A DNA stretch of 64,000 nucleotides from Xanthomonas sp. CFBP 8443 (GCF_025666195.1 NZ_CP102592.1:3844001-3908000); one strand, 5' to 3'. Positions 37,841-46,633 are shown, numbered from the stretch's first letter. A program made the numbers and translations. Notes: a model not told the origin generated them from the letters alone.

Positions 37841-39700
37841 CTATTTCAGCATGCCGAGTTCTTTGGCCCTTTCATGCGCGACAGACGCCTGCTCTTGATG
37901 CCCTTCCTGAAGCAGCGTGGAAATCATCTTGGCGGCAAACGCAGTGTCCGATCTGCCCGCCTCCACTGCTCTAGTGAACATCAGGTTGGCAAACGTGGCG
38001 TCATGCAGGTAGGTCAGGCCATAGTCGCCGAATTGGGCATACATGAAAGCAGGGACGCCGTCCCGATTGGCCAGCGCGACGCATGCCTCCTTTAGCTTCC
38101 CGTCGTCGATCGCCACACCGCGCTTTCGCCGTTGAATCAGGTCAGAGATGGATGATACGACATCCGCCGAAAGCGGCTTTGTTTTCAGCTTCGAGATCAA
38201 GCCTGACCACCACTCGTTCTTGACCGGCTTGCCATAGGCCAGCGCCATCAGAATGAGCCCCTGCTCGGGCAGCGTCGATGCGCTTGGCAGAGCGGCAGCA
38301 GCCTCGAACTGTTGCTCGGCCAAGCTATACAAGGGCGAATCGCCGTCTCCATTGGCGCGTTCAACGAGCGCAATGGCAAGACCGGTTCTCGCCCGTGCGG
38401 ACTGTGGATTCACGTCCACCAGCTCATTGAAGAAAAGGAACCCATTGCCCCACGTTGCCGAACGAATGGCGCAAAGGCCAACCATGAAGACGACTACAGC
38501 GGCAACACCGACATACTTGATTGCAGGACCATCCCTCAACGGGATGATGCGCACCAATTCGGCAAGCACAAGGAGTACTCCGAGCAACGAGAAATAGTTC
38601 CTGTGCTCAAAAACAAGCTCAAGATCTATCGCGTTGCTCGTCAACAGGTGCCCCGCAAAAAACCAGAAAACCCCGAGCGACAGCAATGGCATCGCTCGCC
38701 GCGCAAACCAGCCCACACAAAGTAGAGCGACGATAAAGAGCCAAGAAAAAAGTGTCGTTACCGGCGAGAGCAGCCCGACAGACTTCGGATAGGAATCGTA
38801 ATAAAAAATCAAACTTTTCGGCAACGGCAGGGCGATCTGCTGAAGGTAAAGAACCAATACCCTCCCCTGGGTAAGCAAGCGCTCATAGAGCGTGAAATCC
38901 CGCCCTTGGAAGGCACCAGGCCGAAGCGCCCGCGGCAAGATCCACCCGAAGAATATCGCGCTCGCGACCAACCCGAACGCCAAGTACAAGGCGATCAGCA
39001 GTCGCCTATCTCGTCGCTTATTCGCAGCGAAGCGGAACAGGCAAACTTCCAGCGAGAAGGCATACGCGCCGAAAAGCGCAGCGGATTCCTTGGACAACAG
39101 CCCAACCAAGGCGAGCGCCCCGGAAAAGCAGAGCCATCCCCACCCGGAACCGCCTTCTATCTGCCGTTGTCTTCCATGCAGGTAGACAATGAGCGCCAGC
39201 AACACGAACGTCAGCGACAGCGACTCCATTCGCTGAACTACATACAGTACCGTAGACACCTGCAGGGGATGCACAGCCCACAGCAAGGCAACGACCAGGC
39301 AATAGCCGATCCCACGCCGAACAGACGTCGTGGCGGCACCGCGTGTCATCTTCAACAACAGGGCAAACACCAGCCAAGCGTTGACGACGTGGACTACCAC
39401 CCCGGTCAACTTATAGCTCCAAGCATTTTCGCCCGAGAAGTACCAGTTCAGAGCAAAACTCAAGGTAGCCAACGGCCTGCCAACGGAGCCCGGCTCGTAG
39501 CCCATGGCCGAGCTCTTCAAGTTCTGGAAGTTTAATTCAGCAAGATGGATCTTCGCGTTGTCGACGATATTCGGGTAATCGTCGAACAAGAATGGCCCCG
39601 TCAGCCCAGGCCAATATACGGCCAGAACGACGATCGCCAATACGACAACTCCAAGCCACGGGGAGGCAACCAACGCACGCAAGGTTGGCGGATTCGCCAT
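37841..39700 (-). CDS. GT-C-type membrane glycosyltransferase with TPR-like tail (TfpW-like pilin glycosyltransferase candidate)
   Basis: The 619-residue protein has about eleven hydrophobic helices (residues 10-410). The first periplasmic loop carries an acidic pair in GPFLFDDYPNIVDN, the hallmark of lipid-phosphosugar-dependent GT-C enzymes such as TMTC and Wzy/PglL relatives. The C-terminal 190 residues are helical and TPR-like (ARARTGLAIALVERA, LAEQQFEAAAALP). It starts 40 bp after the second pilin gene on the same strand, where Pseudomonas group IV strains carry tfpW, the pilin arabinosyltransferase. A role in O-glycosylating the adjacent pilins is inferred. ATG 39700 with GGGGAT upstream is preferred to GTG 39703. 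Confidence 0.8.
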   Translation of the reverse strand: MANPPTLRALVASPWLGVVVLAIVVLAVYWPGLTGPFLFDDYPNIVDNAKIHLAELNFQNLKSSAMGYEPGSVGRPLATLSFALNWYFSGENAWSYKLTGVVVHVVNAWLVFALLLKMTRGAATTSVRRGIGYCLVVALLWAVHPLQVSTVLYVVQRMESLSLTFVLLALIVYLHGRQRQIEGGSGWGWLCFSGALALVGLLSKESAALFGAYAFSLEVCLFRFAANKRRDRRLLIALYLAFGLVASAIFFGWILPRALRPGAFQGRDFTLYERLLTQGRVLVLYLQQIALPLPKSLIFYYDSYPKSVGLLSPVTTLFSWLFIVALLCVGWFARRAMPLLSLGVFWFFAGHLLTSNAIDLELVFEHRNYFSLLGVLLVLAELVRIIPLRDGPAIKYVGVAAVVVFMVGLCAIRSATWGNGFLFFNELVDVNPQSARARTGLAIALVERANGDGDSPLYSLAEQQFEAAAALPSASTLPEQGLILMALAYGKPVKNEWWSGLISKLKTKPLSADVVSSISDLIQRRKRGVAIDDGKLKEACVALANRDGVPAFMYAQFGDYGLTYLHDATFANLMFTRAVEAGRSDTAFAAKMISTLLQEGHQEQASVAHERAKELGMLK

Positions 39701-39740
39701 CACAAGATCCCCGGACCGTAATCGCTACTCAGAAAATCAA

Positions 39741-40151
39741 TCATCCACATCCTTCAGGCCGATACTTCTCGGGTACATCACTGCCATCGCAACTCCACAC
39801 GCCGGACATGCTCCGGCGCAGCGACAGCGTCGTTCCAGTGACCATGTCGTTGCCGGCCAGAACGCAGCTGATGCCGCCAACTCCGGTTGCAGCGTCAACC
39901 GAAGCAGTTATCTCGGGACATCGCGCGGATGATGATAGGCCTATGTAGGAGGCACTGACATCACTGCCCCTGCCGTCATTGAATGCCGCCTCGAGGCCAG
40001 TCTGCCCGCCCCGAATTTCGCTCAACGCCGCCACGACCTGTGAACGCGAGACATAATTGATGTAGCCCTGAAGTGCGATCGCAGAAAGAATTGCCACTAT
40101 AGCGATCACCATCATCAGCTCGATCAAGCTGAAACCCTTCTGATCGCGCAT
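39741..40151 (-). CDS. pilA: type IV pilin PilA (second, promoter-distal copy)
   Basis: The 136-residue prepilin has a class III leader cleaved after Gly6 (MRDQKG, then FSLIELMMVIAIVAILSAIA), with the conserved Glu5 of the mature protein. The head domain has Cys pairs in SSARCPEI/GGISC and in WSCDGSD/PEGC. Roughly half of its residues match the upstream pilin by eye, including the KYRP tail. Its Shine-Dalgarno region (GGGGAG) directly abuts the terminator of the first pilin gene, and no separate promoter is evident. Expression therefore probably depends on read-through. It could be a minor or alternative pilin, or an additional glycosylation substrate. Confidence 0.9.
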   Translation of the reverse strand: MRDQKGFSLIELMMVIAIVAILSAIALQGYINYVSRSQVVAALSEIRGGQTGLEAAFNDGRGSDVSASYIGLSSSARCPEITASVDAATGVGGISCVLAGNDMVTGTTLSLRRSMSGVWSCDGSDVPEKYRPEGCG

Positions 40152-40164
40152 GCCTTTGCTCCCC

Positions 40165-40199
40165 CCAAAAAAGAAGACCCCACTGCGTGGGGTCTTCTT
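40165..40199 (-). terminator. rho-independent terminator between the two pilin genes
   Basis: A perfect 12-bp stem (40171-40182 with 40188-40199) with a CTGCG loop is followed on the minus strand by TTTTTT. It lies 20 bp after the stop of the first pilin gene and only 14-20 bp before the start of the second. This should give high first-pilin and low second-pilin expression. Confidence 0.88.
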
Positions 40200-40218
40200 C
40201 AAGCAAGACAAGAAATTA

Positions 40219-40626
40219 TTACAGCGCCGTGGTGCAGGTGCTCGGACGGTACTTTGCGGTAGCATCGGTCGAGCAGGCCCAGTTGCCGGACGCATTACGA
40301 GTCCACCGAATCGACTTCCCTTGGACGCCATCGCCACCGATCATGACGCAGTTGATATTGCCGGTATCACCCGCGGTCGGGGTGATGGCACTGCAACGGC
40401 TCGTGGCAGAAGTCAGACCAATATCGCTAGCGCTAGCGATGCTCTTGCCTTCATTGGTCAGCACTTCGAACTGCGTCTTGCCCGGGGTGATGTCGGACAG
40501 GGCCGCGGTGACCTGCGACTTGCGCACGTAGTTCTGGTAGGCCGGCAGCGCGATGGCGGCCAGGATGGCGATGATCGCGACGACGATCATCAGTTCGATC
40601 AGGGTAAAGCCCTGCTGCTTCTTCAT
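40219..40626 (-). CDS. pilA: type IV major pilin PilA
   Basis: The 135-residue prepilin starts MKKQQG, then [20 protein letters not shown], with cleavage after Gly6 and Glu5 present; PilD at 42.3 kb is its processing enzyme. The mature head has Cys residues at SRCSAI/NINC and WACSTD/STCTTAL. Many Ser and Thr residues ([34 protein letters not shown]) offer O-glycosylation sites. ATG 40626 has AGGGGA six bases upstream. A sigma-54 promoter lies about 105 bp upstream. It is divergent from pilC. Confidence 0.95.
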   Translation of the reverse strand: MKKQQGFTLIELMIVVAIIAILAAIALPAYQNYVRKSQVTAALSDITPGKTQFEVLTNEGKSIASASDIGLTSATSRCSAITPTAGDTGNINCVMIGGDGVQGKSIRWTRNASGNWACSTDATAKYRPSTCTTAL

Positions 40627-40728
40627 GGTGAATCCCCTAGAGATGGTGTGTAAGTTGGCAGACACTCCGCCCGCGGAGCTTGCTACCCCTCGAGCGCCGC
40701 GCGGCAGAGCGCCACGTGCGGGTGATGC

Positions 40729-40746
40729 AAGCAGGCCGCGTGCCAA
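40729..40746 (-). promoter_or_regulatory. sigma-54 (-24/-12) promoter of pilA
   Basis: On the minus strand the sequence reads TTGGCACG-N4-CTGCTT. It matches the RpoN consensus TGGCACG-N4-TTGCW, with the invariant GG and GC exactly ten bases apart. Transcription would start near 40719 and give a leader of about 90 bases. Activation by PilR (26990-28378) is the expected mechanism. Confidence 0.85.
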
Positions 40747-41009
40747 CTTCCCCACGCGCACCCTATGCTCCCCAGGGCGCATGATGCCCCATCGAATGCC
40801 GCCCGACACGGGCAAAGAAACGATTTGCGACGGGCTTTCCCCTCTGCCAGGATATGTCACATAGTGACGCAAAACGTCACCTCGTCGGGATTTTGGCTCC
40901 TCGCGCCTCGGAGCTTGCCGCGACCATTGCCGCTGATGCCAGACGCCACGGAAACCGATACCATGCCGGTCATGTCCGCCTGGGGATGGCTGGACGGGGA
41001 GCACACCTG
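40747..41009. other. divergent pilA-pilC intergenic region
   Basis: Sequence between the pilA promoter and the pilC start holds no recognisable gene. It should contain PilR enhancer sites upstream of the -24/-12 promoter and the pilC promoter. An AT-richer patch with GTCACATAGTGACGCAAAACG at about 40855-40875, including the dyad GTCAC/GTGAC, is a candidate regulator site. Confidence 0.4.
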
Positions 41010-42269
41010 ATGTCCGCAACTCGTAGCGCAGTACCCAAAGAGCCCGTCGCGCGCAATACCAGCCAGCAGCTGCCGTTCGTCTGGGAAGGGACGGATAAGC
41101 GCGGCGTCAAGATGAAGGGCGAGCAGACCGCCAAGAACGCCAACCTGCTGCGCGCCGAACTGCGCCGCCAGGGCATCACGCCGTCGGTGGTCAAACCCAA
41201 GCCCAAGCCGCTGTTCGGCTCTGCCGGCAGCAAGATCAGCGCGAAGGACATCGCCTTTTTCAGCCGCCAGATGGCGACGATGATGAAGTCGGGCGTCCCC
41301 ATCGTGGGGTCGCTGGAGATCATCGGCAGCGGGCACAAGAACCCGCGCATGAAGAAGATGGTGGATCAGGTCCGCACCGACATCGAGGGCGGTTCGTCGC
41401 TCTACGAGGCGATCAGCAAGCATCCGATCCAGTTCGACGAGCTCTATCGCAACCTGGTCAAGGCCGGCGAAGGCGCAGGCGTGCTGGAGACCGTGCTGGA
41501 GACGGTCGCGACCTACAAGGAAAACATCGAAGCGCTGAAGGGCAAGATCAAGAAGGCCTTGTTCTACCCGGCCATGGTCATGGCGGTCGCCCTGCTGGTC
41601 AGTTCGATCCTGCTGGTGTGGGTGGTGCCGCAGTTCGAGGATGTGTTCAAGGGCTTTGGTGCGGAGCTGCCGGCGTTTACCCAGATGATCGTAGCTGCAT
41701 CGCGCTTCATGGTTGCCTATTGGTGGATGCTGCTGATCGTCTTGGTCGGCACCATCGTCGGCTTCATCTTCGCCTACAAACGCTCGCCGTCGATGCAGCA
41801 CGGCATGGACCGGCTGATTCTGAAGGTACCGATCATCGGCCAGATCATGCACAACAGCTCGGTGGCACGCTTCTCGCGGACGCTGGGCGTGACCTTCCGC
41901 GCCGGCGTGCCCCTGGTGGAGGCGCTGGACATCGTCGCCGGCGCCACCGGCAATAGCGTGTACGAAAAAGCGGTGCTGCGCATGCGCGACGACGTGTCGG
42001 TCGGCTACCCGGTCAACGTGGCGATGAAGCAGACCAACCTGTTTCCGCATATGGTCATCCAGATGACCGCCATCGGCGAAGAGGCCGGTGCGCTGGATGC
42101 GATGCTGTTCAAGGTGGCCGAGTACTTCGAGCAGGAAGTGAACAATGCGGTGGATGCGCTGAGCAGCCTGATCGAGCCGTTGATCATGGTGTTCATCGGC
42201 ACCATCGTCGGCGGCATGGTCATCGGCATGTACCTGCCCATCTTTAAGCTGGCCTCCGTCGTTGGATAA
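41010..42269 (+). CDS. pilC: type IV pilus inner-membrane platform protein PilC
   Basis: This 419-residue protein has two T2SSF domains (about residues 85-210 and 288-410) and three membrane helices. One helix group follows [26 protein letters not shown] and the last is [21 protein letters not shown]. Family motifs include [20 protein letters not shown] and [19 protein letters not shown]. It couples PilB to pilus assembly. ATG 41010 with GGGGAG at 40997-41002 gives the normal N-terminus [12 protein letters not shown]. An upstream start at 40854 would add an arginine-rich stretch. Confidence 0.95.
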   Translation: MSATRSAVPKEPVARNTSQQLPFVWEGTDKRGVKMKGEQTAKNANLLRAELRRQGITPSVVKPKPKPLFGSAGSKISAKDIAFFSRQMATMMKSGVPIVGSLEIIGSGHKNPRMKKMVDQVRTDIEGGSSLYEAISKHPIQFDELYRNLVKAGEGAGVLETVLETVATYKENIEALKGKIKKALFYPAMVMAVALLVSSILLVWVVPQFEDVFKGFGAELPAFTQMIVAASRFMVAYWWMLLIVLVGTIVGFIFAYKRSPSMQHGMDRLILKVPIIGQIMHNSSVARFSRTLGVTFRAGVPLVEALDIVAGATGNSVYEKAVLRMRDDVSVGYPVNVAMKQTNLFPHMVIQMTAIGEEAGALDAMLFKVAEYFEQEVNNAVDALSSLIEPLIMVFIGTIVGGMVIGMYLPIFKLASVVG

Positions 42270-42275
42270 GCATTA

Positions 42276-43139
42276 ATGGCATTTCTCGATCAACACCCCG
42301 GCCTCGGCTTTCCCGCCGCGGCGGGGTTGGGCTTGCTGGTAGGCAGTTTCCTCAACGTGGTGATCCTGCGCCTGCCCAAGCGCATGGAGTGGCAGTGGAA
42401 GCGGGATTCGCGCGAGATCCTGGAGCTGCCGGACATCTACGATCCGCCGCCGCCCGGGATCGTGGTCGAGCCCTCGCACTGCCCGCACTGCAAGCACAAG
42501 CTGTCCTGGTACGAGAACATTCCGCTGTTCAGCTGGCTGGCGCTGCGCGGCAAGTGCCGGCATTGCCATGCGCCGATCTCGATCCAGTACCCGCTGGTGG
42601 AGATGCTGACCAGCCTGCTGGTGGTCGCCAGCGTCTGGCGCTTCGGCTTCGGTTGGCAGGGGTTCGGGGCGATCGTATTCAGTTGTTTCCTGGTCGCGAT
42701 GTCGGGGATCGATCTGCGCACTCGCCTGTTGCCGGACCAGCTGACCTTGCCGCTGATGTGGCTGGGCCTGGTCGGCAGCATGGACAATCTGTACATGCCG
42801 GCCAAGCCGGCGTTGCTCGGCGCGGCAGTCGGCTATGTGTCGCTGTGGTCGGTGTGGTGGCTGTTCAAGCAGATCACCGGCAAGGAAGGCATGGGCCATG
42901 GCGACTTCAAGCTGCTGGCGGCGATCGGCGCCTGGTGCGGACTGAAGGGCATCCTGCCGACCATCCTGATCTCTTCGCTGGTCGGCGCGATCCTCGGTTC
43001 GATCTGGCTGGCGGCCAAGGGCCGCGACCGGGCCACGCCCATTCCGTTCGGTCCCTACCTGGCCATCGCCGGCTGGATCACGTTCTTCTGGGGCACGGAA
43101 ATCATCGACACCTACATGCGCTGGTCCGGGCTGCGCTGA
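42276..43139 (+). CDS. pilD: type IV prepilin peptidase/N-methyltransferase PilD
   Basis: The 287-residue inner-membrane aspartic protease cleaves prepilin leaders and methylates the new N-terminus. It has the zinc tetracysteine CPHCKHK and CRHCHAP in the cytoplasmic loop near residues 72-100. The catalytic aspartates lie in MSGIDLRTRLLPDQLTLP and GMGHGDFKLLAA. It follows pilC by six bases, an operon arrangement. It probably also serves the type II secretion pseudopilins encoded elsewhere. Confidence 0.96.
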   Translation: MAFLDQHPGLGFPAAAGLGLLVGSFLNVVILRLPKRMEWQWKRDSREILELPDIYDPPPPGIVVEPSHCPHCKHKLSWYENIPLFSWLALRGKCRHCHAPISIQYPLVEMLTSLLVVASVWRFGFGWQGFGAIVFSCFLVAMSGIDLRTRLLPDQLTLPLMWLGLVGSMDNLYMPAKPALLGAAVGYVSLWSVWWLFKQITGKEGMGHGDFKLLAAIGAWCGLKGILPTILISSLVGAILGSIWLAAKGRDRATPIPFGPYLAIAGWITFFWGTEIIDTYMRWSGLR

Positions 43140-43152
43140 GCGAGGCGGTGCC

Positions 43153-43773
43153 TTGAGCGATTTCATCGTCGGCCTGACTGGCGGCGTGGCCTCCGGCAAG
43201 AGCGAACTGAGCCGGCGCTTCGAGGCCAAGGGCATCGTCGTCGCCGATGCCGACGTTGCCGCGCGCGCGGTGGTCGCGCCCGGGCATCCGGCGCTCGGGC
43301 AGATCGTGGCCCGTTTCGGAGCGCAGATCCTGCGCGAGGACGGCAGCCTCGACCGCGCCGCGCTGCGCCAGCAAATCTTCGAAGACCCGGTGGCGCGCCG
43401 CGACCTGGAGGCGATCACCCATCCCGCCATTCGTACGCTGATGCAGCAGGCGTGCCGCGAGGCCGCCAGTCCCTATGCGGTTGCGGCGATCCCGCTGCTG
43501 ACCGAAGTCGGCGCGCGCACGGCCTATCCGTGGCTGGATCGGATCGTGGTGGTCGATGCTCCGGAAGCGACGCAGCATGCGCGCCTGATGCAGCGCGACG
43601 GCATTACCGCCGAACTGGCGCAGCGGATGATCGCGGCGCAGGCCACGCGCACGGCGCGGTTGGCGATTGCCGACGATGTCGTGGTCAACGATGGCGATGC
43701 GTCGCGACTGCAGGACGCGGCCGATGCGCTGGATCGGCAGTACCGCGCATTGGCGGCGGCGAAGATCGCGTAA
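43153..43773 (+). CDS. coaE: dephospho-CoA kinase
   Basis: The 206-residue kinase performs the last step of CoA synthesis. It has the P-loop GLTGGVASGKSE at the N-terminus, DADVAARAVV, ITHPAIRTLM and the lid region MQRDGITAELAQRMIAAQ. The TTG start at 43153 lies 13 bases after the pilD stop, with GAGGCGG upstream. The pilD-coaE pairing is conserved across gammaproteobacteria. Confidence 0.94.
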   Translation: MSDFIVGLTGGVASGKSELSRRFEAKGIVVADADVAARAVVAPGHPALGQIVARFGAQILREDGSLDRAALRQQIFEDPVARRDLEAITHPAIRTLMQQACREAASPYAVAAIPLLTEVGARTAYPWLDRIVVVDAPEATQHARLMQRDGITAELAQRMIAAQATRTARLAIADDVVVNDGDASRLQDAADALDRQYRALAAAKIA

Positions 43774-43799
43774 CAGTCCAATTCGGCGACGCGCGCTTT

Positions 43800-43867
43800 T
43801 GCAGGAGCGGCTTCAGCCGCGACTGGATCCATCAGGAAACCTGTCGCGGCTGCAGCCGCTCCTACAG
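43800..43867. repeat. inverted pair of REP-like elements between coaE and the sensor kinase gene
   Basis: A forward copy (43800-43823) and a complementary copy (43843-43867) face each other across 19 bp. They can form a long hairpin between the converging coaE and kinase transcripts, probably acting as a shared mRNA-end structure. Confidence 0.8.
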
Positions 43868-43890
43868 GAAGCCGGCCCGTCCAGTCTCTG

Positions 43891-45225
43891 TCACGCCGCC
43901 CTGAACCACAGCGTCGCCACCACGCCCTTGGTCGCGCCCGGGCGCACGTTGACCTGCCAGCCGTACAGCTCGCACAGGCGGCTGACGATCGACAGGCCGA
44001 TGCCGCCGCCCTGCGAGTGCCCGGCGTGGGTGCCGCGGTAGCCGCGCTGGAACAGCTTGGCGGCGTCTTCCTCGCTGAGGCCGGGGCCGGAGTCGATCAC
44101 CTGCACCGCATCGCTCAGCACCCGCACCACCACCTGGCCTTCGTGGGTGTACTTGACCGCGTTGCCGATCAGGTTGCCCAACGCCACCGACAATGCCGCC
44201 TCCGGCGCGTCGATGCTCAGGTTGCGTTCGCCCTCCAGCAACAGCTGCAGCGGCTTGCCGCCCAGTTGCGCGCGGTGCGATTCGATCAGTTGCTCGGCGA
44301 CCTTGGCCACGTTGCTGTTGCCCTGCCCGCGCTCGTTGCGCGACAGCAGCAGCAACGAGCCGATCAGATCGCTGCACTGCTGTTCGGCGCGCTGGATGCG
44401 TTGCAGGCGCTGCAGCACCTTGTCGTCGAGATTGGGGCGGGTCAGCAGCAGTTCGGTGGCGCCGCGGATCACCGCCAACGGCGTGCGCAGTTCGTGGCTG
44501 ACGTCGGCGTTGAACTCGCGGTCGCGCTGCACCACTTCGGTGAGCCTGGCCGAATAGTCGTCCAGCGCCTCGGCCAGCTGCCCGACTTCGTCGTCGGGGA
44601 AATGCGGCGCCAGCGGCTTGGGATCGCTGCTGCCACGATAGGCGCGCAGGCGCGCCGCCAGATCGGAGACCGGGCGCATCACCCGCGACGCCGACCACCA
44701 GCCGATCACCAGCGACAACGCACTGAACACCAGCACCGACAGGATCAGGGTGCGGTTGAGCTGCACCTCGCCCTGGATGGTCTGGGTCATGTCGTAGGCG
44801 AGGAAGAACCACACGTCCGGCGTCTTGCGCACCGCGACCTTGTAGGAGAACGGCTTGCCCGATTCGTCGCGCCCGGAGACGGTGTGGATGCCGTCGGAGA
44901 AGTTGTACCACTCCGGCTGCTCGCGCTTGAGCGCTTCGAAGCGATCGCTCTTGACCACCCGGCCGACCATCTGCTGCACCGGCAGGTCGGGGTTCTTCGA
45001 CGGCGCGGAAAAGAACCGGCGCGCGTACTCGTCGATATTGCGATTCATCACCGCTTCGACCAGTTGGTTCTCCACCCGCGCGCGCGCCCAGTTGGTGGCG
45101 AACGCGAACAGTGCCGTCAGGCCGAAGCCCAACAGCACGAAGGAGAGGATGATGCGGCTGCGCAGGCGGCGGCGGTAGCGCCCGCGCCGCCGCACCGCGC
45201 GCGGCAACTCCCCAGCTTCAGGCAT
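43891..45225 (-). CDS. two-component sensor histidine kinase
   Basis: This 444-residue kinase has an arginine-rich N-terminus, a first helix (IILSFVLLGFGLTALFAFA) and a roughly 120-residue periplasmic sensor. The second helix (LILSVLVFSALSLVIGWW) is followed by HAMP, the HisKA site FNADVSHELRTPLAVIRGA and a HATPase with LGNLIGNAVKYT and GGGIGLSIVSRLCELYGW. It overlaps its regulator gene by eight bases. Size and order resemble PhoQ/RaxH-type kinases of xanthomonads, but the signal cannot be inferred from sequence. Confidence 0.9.
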   Translation of the reverse strand: MPEAGELPRAVRRRGRYRRRLRSRIILSFVLLGFGLTALFAFATNWARARVENQLVEAVMNRNIDEYARRFFSAPSKNPDLPVQQMVGRVVKSDRFEALKREQPEWYNFSDGIHTVSGRDESGKPFSYKVAVRKTPDVWFFLAYDMTQTIQGEVQLNRTLILSVLVFSALSLVIGWWSASRVMRPVSDLAARLRAYRGSSDPKPLAPHFPDDEVGQLAEALDDYSARLTEVVQRDREFNADVSHELRTPLAVIRGATELLLTRPNLDDKVLQRLQRIQRAEQQCSDLIGSLLLLSRNERGQGNSNVAKVAEQLIESHRAQLGGKPLQLLLEGERNLSIDAPEAALSVALGNLIGNAVKYTHEGQVVVRVLSDAVQVIDSGPGLSEEDAAKLFQRGYRGTHAGHSQGGGIGLSIVSRLCELYGWQVNVRPGATKGVVATLWFRAA

Positions 45226-45901
45226 CGGGCGCGGCGATGCGGTAGCCGATGCCGTGGCGGGTCTGGATCATCGGCACGTCGAAGGGCTTGTCGACCACCG
45301 CGCGCAGGCCGTGGATGTGCACGCGCAGCGAGTCCGAATCCGGCAGTTCCTCGCCCCAGACGCGGGTTTCCAGCTCCTGCCGGGTCACCACCGCGGGCGA
45401 GGCTTCCATCAGCGCCTGCAGGATCTTCAGCGCGGTCGGGTTGAGCTGCAGCAGCTTGCCCTGGCGCCGCACTTCCAGCGTGTCCAGGTTGTATTCCAGG
45501 TCGCCGGTCTCCAGCACCCGGGTGTGCACGCCCTTGCCGCGGCGCGACAGCGCGTTGAGCCGCACTTCCACTTCCTGCAGCGCGAACGGCTTGATCAGGT
45601 AGTCGTCGGCGCCGGAATCGAAACCTGCCAGCTTGTTGTCCAGCGAGTCGCGCGCGGTGAGCATCAGCACCGGGGTCTGCTTGCGCGCTTCGTTGCGCAG
45701 CTTGCGGCACACTTCGATGCCGTCCATGCCCGGCAGGTTGAGGTCGAGCACGATCGCGTCGAATTCGTGCACCACCGCCAGGTGCAGGCCGGTGACGCCA
45801 TCGGCGGCGAAATCCACCGTATGCCCGCGGTCCTCGAGGTAGTCGCCCAGGTTGGCAGCGATATCGCTGTTGTCTTCGATCACTAGAATTCGCACCAACA
45901 T
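45218..45901 (-). CDS. OmpR/PhoP-family response regulator
   Basis: The 227-residue regulator has a receiver domain (ILVIEDNSDIAANLGDYL, the phosphorylated Asp in AIVLDLNLPGMDG, Lys in DDYLIKPFAL). A winged-helix DNA-binding domain follows (LNPTALKILQALMEASPAVV, SDSLRVHIHGLRAVV, IQTRHGIGYRIA). The downstream kinase gene overlaps its 3' end, and the small periplasmic protein gene lies just eight bases upstream, so all three are probably one operon. It resembles PhoP/RaxR-type regulators, though the exact orthologue was not determined. Confidence 0.92.
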   Translation of the reverse strand: MLVRILVIEDNSDIAANLGDYLEDRGHTVDFAADGVTGLHLAVVHEFDAIVLDLNLPGMDGIEVCRKLRNEARKQTPVLMLTARDSLDNKLAGFDSGADDYLIKPFALQEVEVRLNALSRRGKGVHTRVLETGDLEYNLDTLEVRRQGKLLQLNPTALKILQALMEASPAVVTRQELETRVWGEELPDSDSLRVHIHGLRAVVDKPFDVPMIQTRHGIGYRIAAPDA

Positions 45902-45909
45902 TTACCCCG

Positions 45910-46368
45910 TCAGTCGTACTTGCCAGTTGGATTGCGCCGCATCAGTTCCTGCGCATCCTCGTTGTCGCGGCGGCGTTCCGCCACGGTCTTGCATTGCGTC
46001 GTGGTACGCAGCGATCCGGTGACCGCTTCGCGCCTGCAGATCAGCCGGCTGTCCGCCGATGCCTTGGTCAGCAGCGCGTTGACCGTTTCCTGATCGTTGA
46101 ACAACACGACCTTTTCTTCCTCGCGCAGCGTGTCGACGTCGGGATGGGCGTTGAGCACCGTCGCCATGCGCGACAGTGCCGCTTCCACCTTGCCGCGATC
46201 TTCTGTGCCGAGTTCGGAATAGGTCTTGCCGTCGTCCAACTGCTGGCGAATTGTACTGAGTTGCTGCGCGAACGATTTCTTCACGTTCATGGGCGCCTCA
46301 CCTTTCGGCGCAGCGACCGCGGTGCACGCGAGCGCCATCCCCAGCATCAAACCGATCACGCTTTTCAT
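45910..46368 (-). CDS. small secreted protein in a two-component operon
   Basis: The 152-residue product has a clear Sec signal peptide (MKSVIGLMLGMALACTAVAA) and a charged, helical mature part. That part includes FAQQLSTIRQQLDDGKTYSEL and VEAALSRMATVLNAHPD, with two cysteines (LICRREA and TTQCKTV) that may form a disulfide. I do not recognise a characterised family. Its position eight bases before the response regulator gene suggests a periplasmic accessory role for the adjacent kinase, or a reporter of the same regulon. Confidence 0.8.
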   Translation of the reverse strand: MKSVIGLMLGMALACTAVAAPKGEAPMNVKKSFAQQLSTIRQQLDDGKTYSELGTEDRGKVEAALSRMATVLNAHPDVDTLREEEKVVLFNDQETVNALLTKASADSRLICRREAVTGSLRTTTQCKTVAERRRDNEDAQELMRRNPTGKYD

Positions 46369-46485
46369 CCCTGTCCCCTAGGCGATTGGTGGTGTGAATC
46401 ACAAATGTAGCCCCCCTGCGAACGGCGCCGCAAGCTGCACGCAATACTGGTGCGCTTGGCCACCGAAAAACCGGCCCGCGGGAAC

Positions 46486-46517
46486 AAAAAGGCCCAAGCG
46501 GCAAGGCCGCTTGGGCC
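46486..46517 (-). terminator. rho-independent terminator of rimK
   Basis: A perfect 12-bp stem (GGCCCAAGCGGC at 46491-46502 with its complement at 46506-46517) has a three-base loop. On the minus strand it is followed by TTTTTG. It lies about 115 bp after the rimK stop. Confidence 0.8.
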
Positions 46518-46633
46518 GAAAGGTATATCCCGATTACCGTTCCTGCTGAGGAGGGCAGAGCTGCGGTCCGACGAAGCATACGCAGGCGCGAATTAAACCC
46601 GTGTTAAGCCAGAATGGCCGGACGGATATCGCC

